A DNA stretch of 64,000 nucleotides. Source: Paraburkholderia sp. CNPSo 3272. GTDB taxonomy: Bacteria > Pseudomonadota > Gammaproteobacteria > Burkholderiales > Burkholderiaceae. This document shows positions 11,593 through 21,152 of this stretch, in pieces (within the stretch, counting starts at the first letter, position 1; the number at the start of each line of letters is the position of its first letter). Position numbers and translations under genes: made by a program. Location of the stretch: the NCBI RefSeq assembly GCF_024206495.1, contig NZ_JAMBPQ010000007.1, forward strand, positions 62,001-126,000. The letters run 5' to 3'. The notes beneath the pieces are model-generated. The model ran no database searches. It was not told the DNA's origin and worked only from the letters and a program-made list of their open reading frames with translations.

Positions 11593-12711
11593 TCAGGCGT
11601 CTTGCGTCGTGACGACGCGCGCAAGAATGCGCAGATCGTTGCCGAGGCGATCGACGGAATGAAAGGCGAGGCGCGTGCGCTCGTCGAGCGTCGCGGGCGC
11701 AGCGATGTCGATCATGCCGAGCGCGTTCGTGCCGAGCAGCGACGGCGCCACATACACGAGCAGTTCGTCCACGCAGCCTTCGCGCAGGAGCGAGCCGTTG
11801 AGCTTGTAGCCCGCTTCCACGTGCAGTTCGTTCACGCCGCGCGCGGCGAGCTCGGTAAGCATGGCCGGCAGATCGACCTTGCCCTGGTCGTTGCCGAGCG
11901 CGACGATTTCGGCGCCGCGCACGCGCAGCGCTTCGGCGCGTTCTTCGTTGCTCGCGTCGAGCGCCGCGCAGAACACGAGCGTGGGCGCGCCCACGAAAAT
12001 CTGCGCGAGCGGCGAGGCGTCGAGCCGGCTGTCGATCAGCACGCGTTTGGGCTGGCGCGGGGTGTCGACGGCGCGCACGGTCATGCGCGGGTCGTCTTCC
12101 TTCACCGTGCCGATACCCGTGAGGATGGCCGAGGCGCGCGCGCGCCAGGCGTGGCCGTCGGCGCGCGCGGCTTCGCCCGTGATCCATTGGCTTTCGCCCG
12201 AGGGCAGGCCGGTGCGGCCGTCGAGCGATGCGGCCACCTTCATGCGCACCCACGGACGCTTGCGTGTCATGCGCGAAACGAAGCCTATATTCAGTTCGCG
12301 CGCCTCGTTGGCCAGCAGCCCGCAACGCACGTCGACACCCGCGTCGCGCAAAATCGAAAGCCCGCGCCCCGACACGAGGGGGTTCGGGTCTTCCATCGCC
12401 GCAATCACGCGCGCGACCTTCGCTTCGATCAGCGCGTTCGCGCAGGGCGGCGTGCGGCCGAAGTGGCTGCACGGCTCGAGCGTCACGTACGCGGTCGCAC
12501 CGCGCAGGTCGTGCCCGCGTGCGCGGGCGTCCTTCATCGCCTGGATTTCGGCGTGATCCTGGCCGGCCGGCTGCGTGAAGCCCTCGCCGATCACCACGCC
12601 GTCCTTCACCAGCACGCAGCCGACGCGCGGGTTCGGGTCGGTCGTGTACAGGCCGCGGTGCGCGAGCGCGAGCGCACGCTCCATGTGGACGAAATCGGAT
12701 TGCGAAAACAT
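11593..12711 (-). CDS. ribD: Bifunctional riboflavin deaminase/reductase RibD
   Basis: Carries out the second and third steps of the pyrimidine branch of riboflavin synthesis. The N-terminal deaminase domain (about 1-145) has the zinc motifs HAEIQAMKDA and PCSHFGRTPPCANAL. The C-terminal reductase domain (about 150-372) has RPWVRMKVAASLDGRTGLPSG and HVEAGYKLNGSLL. At 372 residues it is full length. It sits between hemL (78 bp upstream) and ribE (35 bp downstream), so it is probably the first riboflavin gene of the transcript. Confidence 0.96.
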   Translation of the reverse strand: MFSQSDFVHMERALALAHRGLYTTDPNPRVGCVLVKDGVVIGEGFTQPAGQDHAEIQAMKDARARGHDLRGATAYVTLEPCSHFGRTPPCANALIEAKVARVIAAMEDPNPLVSGRGLSILRDAGVDVRCGLLANEARELNIGFVSRMTRKRPWVRMKVAASLDGRTGLPSGESQWITGEAARADGHAWRARASAILTGIGTVKEDDPRMTVRAVDTPRQPKRVLIDSRLDASPLAQIFVGAPTLVFCAALDASNEERAEALRVRGAEIVALGNDQGKVDLPAMLTELAARGVNELHVEAGYKLNGSLLREGCVDELLVYVAPSLLGTNALGMIDIAAPATLDERTRLAFHSVDRLGNDLRILARVVTTQDA

Positions 12712-12789
12712 CGTCGGGCTTTCTCTCGGGCGGCGGTCAGAGGGGGCCGGCGAGGCGCGCGCCGCGCCGGCGGTCGTTTGCGTGATGCC

Positions 12790-14115
12790 TTATTGCGTGA
12801 CGTTTTCAGCCGCGGCTTCCGCTGCGAACGCGCTGCGTGCCGCGGCGATCGTTTCGTCGAGGATCGCGTCGTCGTGCGCGCTCGAGACGAAACCTGCCTC
12901 GTAGGCCGACGGCGCGAAGTAGACGCCCGCGTCCAGCATGCGGTGGAAGAAGCGGTTGAAGCGCACGATGTCGCTCTTCGTGACCTCGGCAAAGCTGCCT
13001 GGCACCTTGTCCGCGAAATAGAGGCCGAACATGCCGCCCACCGAATCCGCCACGAACGGCACCTTCGTTTCGCGCGCCGCCGCCGACAGCCCCTTGGCGA
13101 GACGTTCGGTTTTCGCGGTGAGCTGCTCGTAGAAGCCGGGCGCCTGGATGAGTTGCAGCGTCTTCAGGCCCGCCGCGACCGCGATCGGGTTGCCCGAGAG
13201 CGTGCCCGCCTGGTACACCGAGCCGTTGGGCGCGAGGTGATCCATGATCTCGCGACGGCCGCCGAACGCCGCCGCCGGCATACCGCCGCCGATCACCTTG
13301 CCGAGGCACACCATGTCCGCCTCGACGCCGTAGAGCGCCTGCGCGCCGCGCAGGCCGACGCGGAAGCCGCACATCACTTCGTCGAAGATCAGCACGCTGC
13401 CGTGCTTCGCCGTGAGGCTGCGCAATGCGCCGATGAACTCGGGCGTGGCCTTCACGAGGTTCATGTTGCCCGCGACCGGTTCGACGATCACGGCGGCGAT
13501 CTCGTCGCCGAATGCCTTGAACGCTTCTTCGAGCGCCGCGACGTTGTTGTATTCGAGCACCGTGGTGTGCTTCGCGATATCCACCGGCACGCCCGCCGAC
13601 GTCGGGTTGCCGAACGTGAGCAGGCCCGAGCCGGCCTTCACGAGCAGGCTGTCGGCGTGGCCGTGGTAGCAGCCTTCGAACTTCACGATGCGGTCGCGCT
13701 TCGTGAAGCCGCGCGCGAGACGCAGCGCGCTCATGGTCGCCTCGGTGCCGCTCGACACCATGCGCACCTGCTCCATCGACGGGACGATCTTGCAGATTTC
13801 CTCGGCGATCTCGATCTCGGCCTCGGTCGGCGCGCCAAACGAGAACCCATTCGCGAGCACACGTTGCACGGCTTCGAGCACTTCCGGATGCACGTGGCCG
13901 ACGATCATCGGGCCCCACGAGCCGATATAGTCGATATATCGCTTGCCTTCGGCGTCCCAGAAGTACGCCCCCTGCGCGCGCTCGATGAAGCGCGGCGTGC
14001 CGCCGACCGAGCGGAACGCGCGCACCGGCGAATTCACGCCGCCCGGAATGGTGCGCTGGGCGCGTTCGAAGAGGGCTTCGTTGCGGTTGTGCGTGCTGGA
14101 CTGGGTGTTGGACAT
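12790..14115 (-). CDS. hemL: Glutamate-1-semialdehyde 2,1-aminomutase
   Basis: Converts glutamate-1-semialdehyde to 5-aminolevulinate, the precursor of haem, in the C5 pathway. The 441-residue fold-type I PLP enzyme shows [65 protein letters not shown] and the Schiff-base lysine in [17 protein letters not shown]. The ATG start gives the usual family N-terminus. It is immediately upstream of ribD on the same strand, so haem and flavin precursor genes may share a transcript. Confidence 0.96.
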   Translation of the reverse strand: MSNTQSSTHNRNEALFERAQRTIPGGVNSPVRAFRSVGGTPRFIERAQGAYFWDAEGKRYIDYIGSWGPMIVGHVHPEVLEAVQRVLANGFSFGAPTEAEIEIAEEICKIVPSMEQVRMVSSGTEATMSALRLARGFTKRDRIVKFEGCYHGHADSLLVKAGSGLLTFGNPTSAGVPVDIAKHTTVLEYNNVAALEEAFKAFGDEIAAVIVEPVAGNMNLVKATPEFIGALRSLTAKHGSVLIFDEVMCGFRVGLRGAQALYGVEADMVCLGKVIGGGMPAAAFGGRREIMDHLAPNGSVYQAGTLSGNPIAVAAGLKTLQLIQAPGFYEQLTAKTERLAKGLSAAARETKVPFVADSVGGMFGLYFADKVPGSFAEVTKSDIVRFNRFFHRMLDAGVYFAPSAYEAGFVSSAHDDAILDETIAAARSAFAAEAAAENVTQ

Positions 14116-14325
14116 GAGTGCTGGACCTGCGAAAGTGGTGTGGCGCGCGGCGCTGACGAAAGGGGGCCGGCGTACGGACCCATGCGGCGCCGCAAGGGGC
14201 GCGGGCGATGGGGCTGTTCTCCCGAAATTGTACCGGAGTCGCGCGGATCGGGCCGGCCCCCCCGGTCGGTCTGGGCGGTCCGGACGCGCCCCGATTCAGC
14301 GCGCTGACGGGCCCGTTTCTGCCTG

Positions 14326-14865
14326 CTACTGTCTGCGTTTGCGGGCTGGCGGCAGGAGGTGCGGCGCCGTGTTGCGCAGATTGTCGTGCCATGCCTGCAT
14401 GGCCGCGATGGCCGGCGCCGGCATGGGCCGCCGCCCGGTCAGCTCCGCCCAGCGCTTTTCCAGCGCGCCTTCGGCCGCCGGCTTGATGACGGTGCCCGAA
14501 CTTTGTGCGTCCCACGTCTGGATCGAAAACGGGTGCACGCGCAAGTCGTCGCGCGCGATGACGACATTTTCGCCCGCGTCGACGAGCCAGTCGTAGACGA
14601 AGTCGATACACAACCGGTAGCCGCGCTTGTACGCGGCGTCCGGCACTTCGTAGGGCGCGCGCGTGACGTAGCCGGAACCGAACAGCCCGCGCGGCTCGGC
14701 GGCCACGCGGTGCAGGAACACGCGGTCGCCCGGCAGAATGCCGCGCGCGAACCCGCATCCCCAGGTGTCGGCGACAGCTTCCCCGGCGCGCACACGGCGC
14801 GCGAAGCCGGGCAGTTCAGGCCAGGGCCACTTCTTGGGGCTCCAGATGAGCAGGAAGGCGGTCAT
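14326..14865 (-). CDS. EVE/PUA-like domain protein of unknown function
   Basis: A 179-residue soluble protein. It starts MTAFLLIWSPKKWPWPELP and contains GDRVFLHRVAAEPRGLFGSGYV, which resembles the beta-barrel core of EVE domains. Those are PUA-superfamily modules, often proposed to read modified bases in DNA or RNA. The rest (YRLCIDFVYDWLVD and a basic Pro/Arg C-terminus) gives no further clue. No partner nuclease is adjacent. It is separated by about 210 bp from hemL on the same strand and is divergent from the Bcr/CflA exporter gene. The gene looks real from its length and codon use; the family assignment is tentative. Confidence 0.55.
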   Translation of the reverse strand: MTAFLLIWSPKKWPWPELPGFARRVRAGEAVADTWGCGFARGILPGDRVFLHRVAAEPRGLFGSGYVTRAPYEVPDAAYKRGYRLCIDFVYDWLVDAGENVVIARDDLRVHPFSIQTWDAQSSGTVIKPAAEGALEKRWAELTGRRPMPAPAIAAMQAWHDNLRNTAPHLLPPARKRRQ

Positions 14866-15084
14866 GTCGGCAACGCGGCAAGATGAGCGAAAGCGGGCAG
14901 CTTAGCGCAAAGCCGCGACGCCGCCGGATGTGGGGCGGCGGATGGCCTCCGAGGGGCGTCAGGTACAATTCGCGGCACCGCGTTGCTGTTTTTGTCCGCT
15001 TTCGTCCGCTCCTGCAGCGACGGATGACTCGGCCCATGACATCGAGACCGCGCGAGCCGCGCGTGTTTCGCCGCCACACACACC

Positions 15085-16317
15085 ATGTCCCATTCCCCGC
15101 GCCGCCGGCCCGATGGCCGGCTGATCCTGTTGCTGGGCGCACTCGCCGCCTGCGGCCCGCTCGCCACCGACATGTATCTGCCGAGCCTGCCCGCCATCGC
15201 GCAGTCGTTCGGCGTGAGCGCCGCCGCCGCGGCCTCGACGCTCACGAGCTTCATGGCCGGCTTTTCGATCGGTATGCTGCTCTACGGCCCGGTTTCCGAC
15301 GCGTATGGCCGCCGCCCCGTGCTGCTCGGCGGCATCGCGCTGTTCACGGTGGCCAGCATTGCCTGCTGGCTCTCGTTTTCGGTGGGCGAGCTCGTGATCG
15401 TGCGCTTTCTGCAGGCGCTCGGCGCGGGCGCGGCCTCGGTGCTCTCGCGGGCCATCGCGCGCGACGCCCACGAGCCATCGGACGCCGCCAAAGTCCTCTC
15501 GATGGTCGCGATCGTCACGGCGATCGGGCCGCTGCTCGCACCGCTGATCGGCGGACAGTTGCTGCTGATCGGCGGCTGGCGCGTGGTGTTCGTCGCGCTC
15601 ACGCTGTTCGGCCTCGCGTGCGCCGTGGCGGCCTATCTGCGCGTACCGGAAACCTGGCCGCCGGAAAAGCGCGAAAGCGCGGCCGTGCTGCGCTCATTCG
15701 CGGCTTATGGGCGCTTGCTGCGCGATCCGCTCGTCTGGGGGCACATGCTCTGCGGCGGCATGGCGTTCGCCGCGATGTTCACCTATATCTCGGCCACGCC
15801 GTTCGTCTATATCGAGTACTTCCACGTTTCGCCGCAGCACTACGGGTTCTTCTTCGGCGCGAACGTGTTCGGGATCATGCTCGGCAACTTCCTCAACACG
15901 CGCTTCATCGGGCGGCTCGGCACCCTGCGCATGGTGTCGATCGCTTCGGGCGTGAGCATCGTCGCGTCGCTCTTCGTCGCGCTCATGTGCGTGACGGGCT
16001 GGGGCGGCCTGTGGTCGATCGCGTTTGGCCTCTTCTTCGTGGTGAGCGTAGTGGGGCTACTCGGCGCGAACTGCGCGACCGATCTCATGTACCGCTATCC
16101 GAAGAACGCGGGCGCGGCGGCGGCCGTATTCGGCGCGACGCAGCTTGCACTCGGCGCGTTCGCGAGCGCCGTGGTCGGCTGGTTCCCGGGCATCTCGCCG
16201 TTCGGCATGGGCGTGACGATCGGCGTGTGCGGCCTGCTCACGTGGGCGGGGCGCGCGCTCGTCGTGAAGTGGCACGGCACGCCGGCGCCGGACGCGGTGC
16301 AAACGGCAACGCCGTGA
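15085..16317 (+). CDS. Bcr/CflA-family drug efflux MFS transporter
   Basis: A 12-segment major facilitator protein of 410 residues in the inner membrane. Family signatures are LATDMYLPSLPAIAQSFGVS in the first helix, the MFS motif A loop GPVSDAYGRRPVLLGG, and the motif-C-like stretch in helix 5 (IVTAIGPLLAPLIGGQLL). Known relatives are proton antiporters for bicyclomycin, sulfonamides or chloramphenicol; the substrate here is unknown. It stands alone, is divergent from the EVE-like gene and is followed by a strong terminator. Confidence 0.9.
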   Translation: MSHSPRRRPDGRLILLLGALAACGPLATDMYLPSLPAIAQSFGVSAAAAASTLTSFMAGFSIGMLLYGPVSDAYGRRPVLLGGIALFTVASIACWLSFSVGELVIVRFLQALGAGAASVLSRAIARDAHEPSDAAKVLSMVAIVTAIGPLLAPLIGGQLLLIGGWRVVFVALTLFGLACAVAAYLRVPETWPPEKRESAAVLRSFAAYGRLLRDPLVWGHMLCGGMAFAAMFTYISATPFVYIEYFHVSPQHYGFFFGANVFGIMLGNFLNTRFIGRLGTLRMVSIASGVSIVASLFVALMCVTGWGGLWSIAFGLFFVVSVVGLLGANCATDLMYRYPKNAGAAAAVFGATQLALGAFASAVVGWFPGISPFGMGVTIGVCGLLTWAGRALVVKWHGTPAPDAVQTATP

Positions 16318-16353
16318 CGCGTACGTCGGGACGTCGATACGACGTGCAAAATT

Positions 16354-16383
16354 AAAATGGGACGCCTCGGCGTCCCATTTTTT
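16354..16383. terminator. Bidirectional Rho-independent terminator
   Basis: The stem TGGGACGC-CTCG-GCGTCCCA (16358-16377) is flanked by A and T tracts. It lies between the convergent bcr/cflA-like and glk-hexR genes and can end both transcripts. Confidence 0.9.
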
Positions 16384-16416
16384 CACCGCTCGAATGAGCC
16401 GACGAATGAGCTGACC

Positions 16417-18333
16417 TCAGTCGCGCGCCGTGGGTGAAGCGCCGTGGCTCAGCCAGTCGAGCACGGCCGATGCATCGTCGTCGGCATGTTCGCGGGCCTT
16501 TTCGACGGTGTTGCCGAGGTCCGCATCGGGCGAAGCGCGGCGAATCGCGACGCCCACCGCGAGGATGTCGATCATCAGCAGATGCAGGATGCGCGAGATC
16601 ATCGAAAGCTGCGATTCGCGCATCTCGATGTGATCGGTTTCTAGCGCAACGGTCGCGCGCTTCGCGAGCGGCGTGTTGCTCGACGTGATCGCGATCACCT
16701 TAGCGCCCGCCTGCATGGCGACGTCGAGCACGCGCAGCAGTTCCGGCGCGCGGCCCGACTTCGAGACGGCCACGATCACGTCGCCCTTGCCGAGCAGCGC
16801 GGCGGAAGCGGCCTGCATGTACAGGTCACCATAGGCGATGGTCGGGATGCCGAAGCGGAAGAACTTGTAGTGCGCGTCCTGCGCGACGATATGCGAGTTG
16901 CCGAGACCATAGAACTCGATGCGGCGCGCGCCGTTGAGCAGCGTGATCGCACTCTCGACCTGCTCGAAGTTCAGGTGCTCGCGCAGTTGCAGGATGGCCG
17001 AGACGGTATTGTCGAGCACTTTCGCGCCGAAGTCGGTGGCGGTGTCGCCCAGATGCACCTGGCTGTGGCTCACCGGAATCGTGCCCGTGAGGCCCGTGGC
17101 GAGCTTGAGCTTGAAGTCCGAGAGGCCCTGGCAGCCCAGCGAGCGGCAGAAACGGATGACCGTGGGCTGGCTCACGTCGGCCTTGCGCGCGATATCGACG
17201 ATCGGATCGTTGATGATCGAGCGCGGATGGTTGAGCGCGAGGTCGGCCACGCGGCGCTCGGCGGGCGTTAGCGCGTCGCGCATCTGGCGAATGCGTTCGA
17301 ACACGGCCGACGAGCCGCCGCCCGCGCGATTGGACAGCTGCTCCGCGAGAATCGCCGACACGCCGAGGAACGCCGGATACTCGGCCGTGATCACGTAGGT
17401 GGGCACGTTCGAGAGATAGGTATCGAAACGGCCCTTCGCCTCGAAGCGCTGGCGGAACGACGAGCGCGTGAAGAGGTCGCCCAGGCGCGGCACCACGCCG
17501 CCGCCGATATAGATGCCGCCGAGCGAGCCGAGCGTCATCGCGATGTTGCCCGCGAAGCTGCCGAGAATGCCGCAGAAGCATTCGACGGTCTCGAGCGCGA
17601 GCGCTTCACCGTCATGCGCGCGCTGCACGACTTCGGCGGTGCCGAGATCGGCGGGCAGCTTCTTCTTGTCGCGAGTGGCGAGCGCGCGGTAGATCAGTTC
17701 GAGGCCGGGCCCCGCGCACACGCGCTCGAACGACACATGCGGCCACTTCTTGCGCGCGAACTGCAGCACGATGTCTTCGCGCTCGTCTTGCGGCGAGAAG
17801 CTTGCGTGGCCGCCTTCGCTGCCGAGCGCGATCCAGCGGTCGTCGGCGGGAATCAGGCCCGAGACGCCGAGGCCCGTGCCCGGCCCGAGCAGGCCGATTA
17901 CGCTGTTCTGGCGGCGCTGGCCGCCACCTACCTGCACGCGCTGCGAGTCGGTCAGGCCGGGCAGCGCCATGGCGAGCGCGGTGAAATCGTTGACGACCAG
18001 CAGCGTGTCGAAGCCGAGCGCGCGGCGCGTGGCTTCGATCGAGAAGGTCCAGTCGTGATTGGTCATGCGCACCTGGTCGCCGTCGACCGGATTCGCAATG
18101 GCGATGGCCGCATGATTCACGCGGCCGATCTTGTTGTCCTTCAGGTATTGCTGGATCACTTCCGCGACGCCGGGATACTGCGCGCACGGATACACGCGCA
18201 CCTGGCCGATTTCGCCCGGACGCGTTTCCAGCGCGAAGCGCGCGTTGGTTCCGCCGATGTCGGCGAGCAGCCTCGGACCGTCGGCGTGCTGGCCTGCGCC
18301 AGGGGCGTTTTTATTAGGCGCACCAGTAGACAT
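16417..18333 (-). CDS. glk: Bifunctional glucokinase / RpiR (HexR-like) transcriptional regulator
   Basis: A natural fusion of 638 residues. Residues about 20-340 are an ROK-independent, E. coli-type glucokinase with the ATP motif [15 protein letters not shown] and [12 protein letters not shown]. It phosphorylates glucose to glucose 6-phosphate. Residues about 350-430 are an RpiR helix-turn-helix ([20 protein letters not shown]), and about 460-600 a SIS sugar-phosphate binding domain ([19 protein letters not shown] and [20 protein letters not shown]). The C-terminal half matches HexR, repressor of glucose catabolism genes in gamma-proteobacteria. It overlaps pgl by 20 nt, so it is cotranscribed with pgl and zwf. 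Its likely target is the palindrome upstream of zwf. Confidence 0.94.
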   Translation of the reverse strand: MSTGAPNKNAPGAGQHADGPRLLADIGGTNARFALETRPGEIGQVRVYPCAQYPGVAEVIQQYLKDNKIGRVNHAAIAIANPVDGDQVRMTNHDWTFSIEATRRALGFDTLLVVNDFTALAMALPGLTDSQRVQVGGGQRRQNSVIGLLGPGTGLGVSGLIPADDRWIALGSEGGHASFSPQDEREDIVLQFARKKWPHVSFERVCAGPGLELIYRALATRDKKKLPADLGTAEVVQRAHDGEALALETVECFCGILGSFAGNIAMTLGSLGGIYIGGGVVPRLGDLFTRSSFRQRFEAKGRFDTYLSNVPTYVITAEYPAFLGVSAILAEQLSNRAGGGSSAVFERIRQMRDALTPAERRVADLALNHPRSIINDPIVDIARKADVSQPTVIRFCRSLGCQGLSDFKLKLATGLTGTIPVSHSQVHLGDTATDFGAKVLDNTVSAILQLREHLNFEQVESAITLLNGARRIEFYGLGNSHIVAQDAHYKFFRFGIPTIAYGDLYMQAASAALLGKGDVIVAVSKSGRAPELLRVLDVAMQAGAKVIAITSSNTPLAKRATVALETDHIEMRESQLSMISRILHLLMIDILAVGVAIRRASPDADLGNTVEKAREHADDDASAVLDWLSHGASPTARD

Positions 18334-19015
18334 CGAGTCTCACTCCCTTGTCGTTCGCCAGCTTCGAGATGGCGTTGTTTTGTTCGGCCGCGGCGGCCTG
18401 TTGCAGCACTTCGAGCTTGCGCTGTCCCGCGATCAGCAGGAACAGGCGATCGACCTGGCGCAGCGCCTGCATCGACCACGAGACGCGCGCGTGGGGCGCG
18501 GCCTGCGGATGCACGGCCACGAACGGGCGCGCCGTGGTGATGGCTTCGTGCCATTCGGGGGCGTCGGCGAAAATCGAGGCCGTGTGGCCGTCCTCGCCCA
18601 TACCGAGCACGGCGACGTTCGGCAGCCTGCGGGCCGGGTCGGCATTGAGCGCGGCGACATGCGCGTCGAGATCCTGCGTCACGTCGACGAGCGGCAGGAA
18701 GTGCGCGCCGGCCGCTTCGTGCGTGAGCAGCGTCTCGCGCGCGAGGCGCGCGTTGCTCGCCGAGTCGGTGTCCGGCACCCAGCGGTCGTCGACGAGCGTG
18801 ACGTCGATGTGCGCCCAGTCGAAACGGTGCGTCGAGAGGGCCTCGAGGAAGGGGCGCGGGCTCGTGCCGCCGGAGACCGCAAGCGTTGCACGGCGCACGG
18901 CAGTACCGGGCGCCGCCTGCTGAGCGGCGAGCGACGCATGTAGCGCGTCGCCCACGGCTCGCGCCAGCGCGTCGGATTGGACGCGCGGGTCGTCGAATAC
19001 GTGAAGCTCGATCAC
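18314..19015 (-). CDS. pgl: 6-phosphogluconolactonase
   Basis: Hydrolyses 6-phosphogluconolactone to 6-phosphogluconate, the step after Zwf. The 233-residue protein shows [39 protein letters not shown] and [18 protein letters not shown], all diagnostic of the DevB/Pgl family. I set the start at a GTG (19015) because GGAGGAGAA precedes it directly and the resulting N-terminus, (M)[11 protein letters not shown], fits the family. A longer frame from 19099 would add about 28 low-similarity residues. Between zwf and glk-hexR. Confidence 0.94.
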   Translation of the reverse strand: MIELHVFDDPRVQSDALARAVGDALHASLAAQQAAPGTAVRRATLAVSGGTSPRPFLEALSTHRFDWAHIDVTLVDDRWVPDTDSASNARLARETLLTHEAAGAHFLPLVDVTQDLDAHVAALNADPARRLPNVAVLGMGEDGHTASIFADAPEWHEAITTARPFVAVHPQAAPHARVSWSMQALRQVDRLFLLIAGQRKLEVLQQAAAAEQNNAISKLANDKGVRLDVYWCA

Positions 19016-19108
19016 TTCTCCTCCATGCTGCTTTTTTGTAGGTCTACGGGGTAGTTCATCTGTCCGGTCCGGCGTCGCGCTCGCCGTGCGCGCCGCCATG
19101 CAATCCCA

Positions 19109-20578
19109 TCAATTCTCTTCTTCTAGCCAGCAGGTGTCGTGCTGTGCAAGCATCGCGCTCGCCGCCGCCGGTCCCCATGTGCCGGCCGCGTACGGCTTGG
19201 GCGCGCGCGGCGTTGCCGCCCACTCGTTCAAGATCGGCTCGACCCACGTCCACGCCGCTTCCTGCTCGTCGCGGCGCACGAACAGCGCGAGGCGCCCGTT
19301 GATCACGTCGAGCAGCAGGCGCTGGTAAGCCTCCATCTGGCCTTCGCGGAAGAACTGGTCGAACGCGAGATCCAGATGCACGCTCGCGAGATTCATGCCT
19401 TCGCCGGGCTGCTTCGCGAGGCAGTAGAGGCGGATGTTCTCGTTCGGCTGCAGGCGGATCACGAGACGATTCGCGCCGGGGCGCAGCGCCGGCGCGCCGA
19501 GCGCCGAATGCGGCACCGGACGGAAGTTCACGACGATCTCGGCCACGCGGTCGGCAAGACGCTTGCCGGTGCGCAGGAAGAAGGGCACGCCCGCCCAGCG
19601 CCAGTTCTCGATCTCCACCTTGAGCGCGACGAAGGTTTCCGTGTGGCTCTCGGGCTTCACGCCATGCTCGGTCGCATAGCCCGGCACCGCCTGGCCGCGG
19701 ATCACGCCCGCGTGATACTGCCCGCGCACCGCGACCTTGCTGATGTCGAGCGGGTTGATCGGCTTGAGCGCGCGCAGCACGCGAAGCTTTTCGTCACGCA
19801 CCGAATCCGAATCCATCGAATGCGGCGGCTCCATGGCGACGATCGAAAGCAACTGCAACAGGTGATTTTGCACCATGTCGCGCAGCGCGCCAGTGTTGTC
19901 ATAAAAGTCGCCGCGCGCTTCGACGCCCAGTTCTTCGGCAATCGTGATCTGGATGCTCTCGACCCATTCGCGGCGCCACAGCGGTTCGAATAGCGCGTTG
20001 CCGAAACGCAGCGCGAGCAGGTTCTGCACCGGCTCCTTGCCGAGGTAGTGATCGATCCGGTAGATCTGGCCTTCGGCGAAGATCTCGCCCACGGCGTCGT
20101 TGATTGCGTTGGACGACTTGAGGTCGTAGCCGAGCGGCTTTTCCAGCACGATGCGTGAGTTCTCGTTCAGACCGACGGCGGCAAGCGCGCGGCAGATCGG
20201 CACGAACAGCGACGGGCCCGTAGCCAGATAGAACACACGAATGCCGGGCAGCGACGCGATGCCGTCGCGCAGATGCGTGAAGTCTTCGGCGCGCGAGAGG
20301 TCTAGCTTCACGTAGACGATGCGCTCGAGGAAGCTGGCCCACGCGTTGTCGTCGAAGCCGCCGTTCTTCTTCACATGCGGCTTGACGTGCTCGTCGACCC
20401 ACTGGATGTACGCTTCACGATCCTCTTCGTGGCGCGCGACGCCCACGATCTTGCCGGCCTGGGCGAGCATGCCTGAACGGTGCGCTTCATACAGGGCGGG
20501 GAGGATCTTGCGCATCGACAGGTCGCCGGTGGCGCCGAAGAGCACGAACGTGAAACCTGAATCGATCTGGGTTTGCAT
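19109..20578 (-). CDS. zwf: Glucose-6-phosphate 1-dehydrogenase
   Basis: Oxidises glucose 6-phosphate to 6-phosphogluconolactone and is the entry to the Entner-Doudoroff and oxidative pentose-phosphate routes. The 489-residue protein has the nucleotide-binding N-terminus FGATGDLSMRKILPALYE and the active-site motif RIDHYLGKEPVQNLLALRF, plus LEKPLGYDLKSS. It is the first gene of a zwf-pgl-glk operon; pgl starts about 93 bp further on. The operator/promoter region upstream suggests repression by the RpiR part of Glk. Confidence 0.97.
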   Translation of the reverse strand: MQTQIDSGFTFVLFGATGDLSMRKILPALYEAHRSGMLAQAGKIVGVARHEEDREAYIQWVDEHVKPHVKKNGGFDDNAWASFLERIVYVKLDLSRAEDFTHLRDGIASLPGIRVFYLATGPSLFVPICRALAAVGLNENSRIVLEKPLGYDLKSSNAINDAVGEIFAEGQIYRIDHYLGKEPVQNLLALRFGNALFEPLWRREWVESIQITIAEELGVEARGDFYDNTGALRDMVQNHLLQLLSIVAMEPPHSMDSDSVRDEKLRVLRALKPINPLDISKVAVRGQYHAGVIRGQAVPGYATEHGVKPESHTETFVALKVEIENWRWAGVPFFLRTGKRLADRVAEIVVNFRPVPHSALGAPALRPGANRLVIRLQPNENIRLYCLAKQPGEGMNLASVHLDLAFDQFFREGQMEAYQRLLLDVINGRLALFVRRDEQEAAWTWVEPILNEWAATPRAPKPYAAGTWGPAAASAMLAQHDTCWLEEEN

Positions 20579-20670
20579 GAGTCTCAGTCAAGTCCTGGGG
20601 GCCGCTGCAGGGTACAACGGGTGCCCGCCACTGTGGGCGATCGCGCGGCCGTAGTCCGATAAAATTTTTT

Positions 20671-20699
20671 TTGACACTGAATTGTAGTTTAACTACAAT
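20671..20699 (+). promoter_or_regulatory. Consensus sigma70 promoter for the sugar ABC operon
   Basis: TTGACA (20671-20676) and TACAAT (20694-20699) are separated by exactly 17 nt. This is the best promoter-like sequence I see in the window. It points right into the importer operon. The -10 box and part of the spacer lie inside a 19-bp palindrome, so occupancy of the palindrome would block it. Confidence 0.8.
20681..20699. promoter_or_regulatory. Perfect 19-bp palindrome, putative HexR-type operator
   Basis: ATTGTAGTT-T-AACTACAAT is a perfect inverted repeat around one central base. Its ends fit the TTGT...ACAA pattern known for HexR operators in gamma-proteobacteria. It covers the -10 boxes of both divergent promoters. 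The only RpiR-type regulator in view is the Glk fusion encoded by the adjacent operon, so autoregulation and control of sugar uptake are inferred. Confidence 0.75.
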
Positions 20700-20708
20700 C
20701 CAAATCAA
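20681..20708 (-). promoter_or_regulatory. zwf: Candidate sigma70 promoter for zwf-pgl-glk
   Basis: Read on the minus strand, TTGATT (20708-20703) and TACAAT (20686-20681) are 16 nt apart. They would start transcription about 95 nt upstream of zwf. The -10 hexamer is the left arm of the palindrome that also holds the -10 of the opposite promoter. Confidence 0.65.
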
Positions 20709-21152
20709 GAGGTAACGTTCATTCGATGAAAAAAGCGTGAAACGCAGCCAGCAAGGCGGTTTGCGCGGTTTCGCGAGCGGACGGAATGCCCCCTCATGTT
20801 AACGGAGAACAACGCGGGACTCAGCCCGGCTTGCCAGTGAGCCGGGCGCCCGGTTCCCCAGCGTGTGGAGGCTTCAAGGCCGCGTGACGCAAGCGGCGCC
20901 TCGGCCGGCCAGGTGGCCGGTGAAAATCAAAAGAGGAGACAGTCAACTTGCATTCCGAACCACTCATCTCTTGAGCGTCCTGCGGCCGGTAACCGGCCCG
21001 CGGCCCGCGCGCATCTAATGAAAAGCACGCGCGCGCGGCACTCCGGCGCCCGTCCGTCCAGTGTTTTGCCTGTTTTGCTGTTTGACCAACCACCGCACCC
21101 TGGCGATCAGGGGCCAATCGTTTTTTGTTCAGGTGTCTGGAGGAGATAAGCA

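Larger units (their letters stand above)
20579..21152. other. Divergent zwf / sugar-ABC control region and long leader
   Basis: This 574-bp region carries back-to-back promoters near 20671-20708 and then about 445 nt of probable 5' leader before the substrate-binding-protein gene. The leader contains a GC hairpin (20825-20831 with 20840-20846). It also has a strong Shine-Dalgarno-like GAGGAG near 20934 followed by a minute TTG-started frame of eight codons plus stop (20948-20974). No known riboswitch class was recognised. Confidence 0.6.

Noticed and set aside
11602..14307. Very long plus-strand open frame opposite ribD and hemL
   Set aside because: Its product is Arg/His/Ala-rich low-complexity sequence mirroring the codon bias of the real minus-strand genes; a typical antisense shadow in GC-rich DNA.
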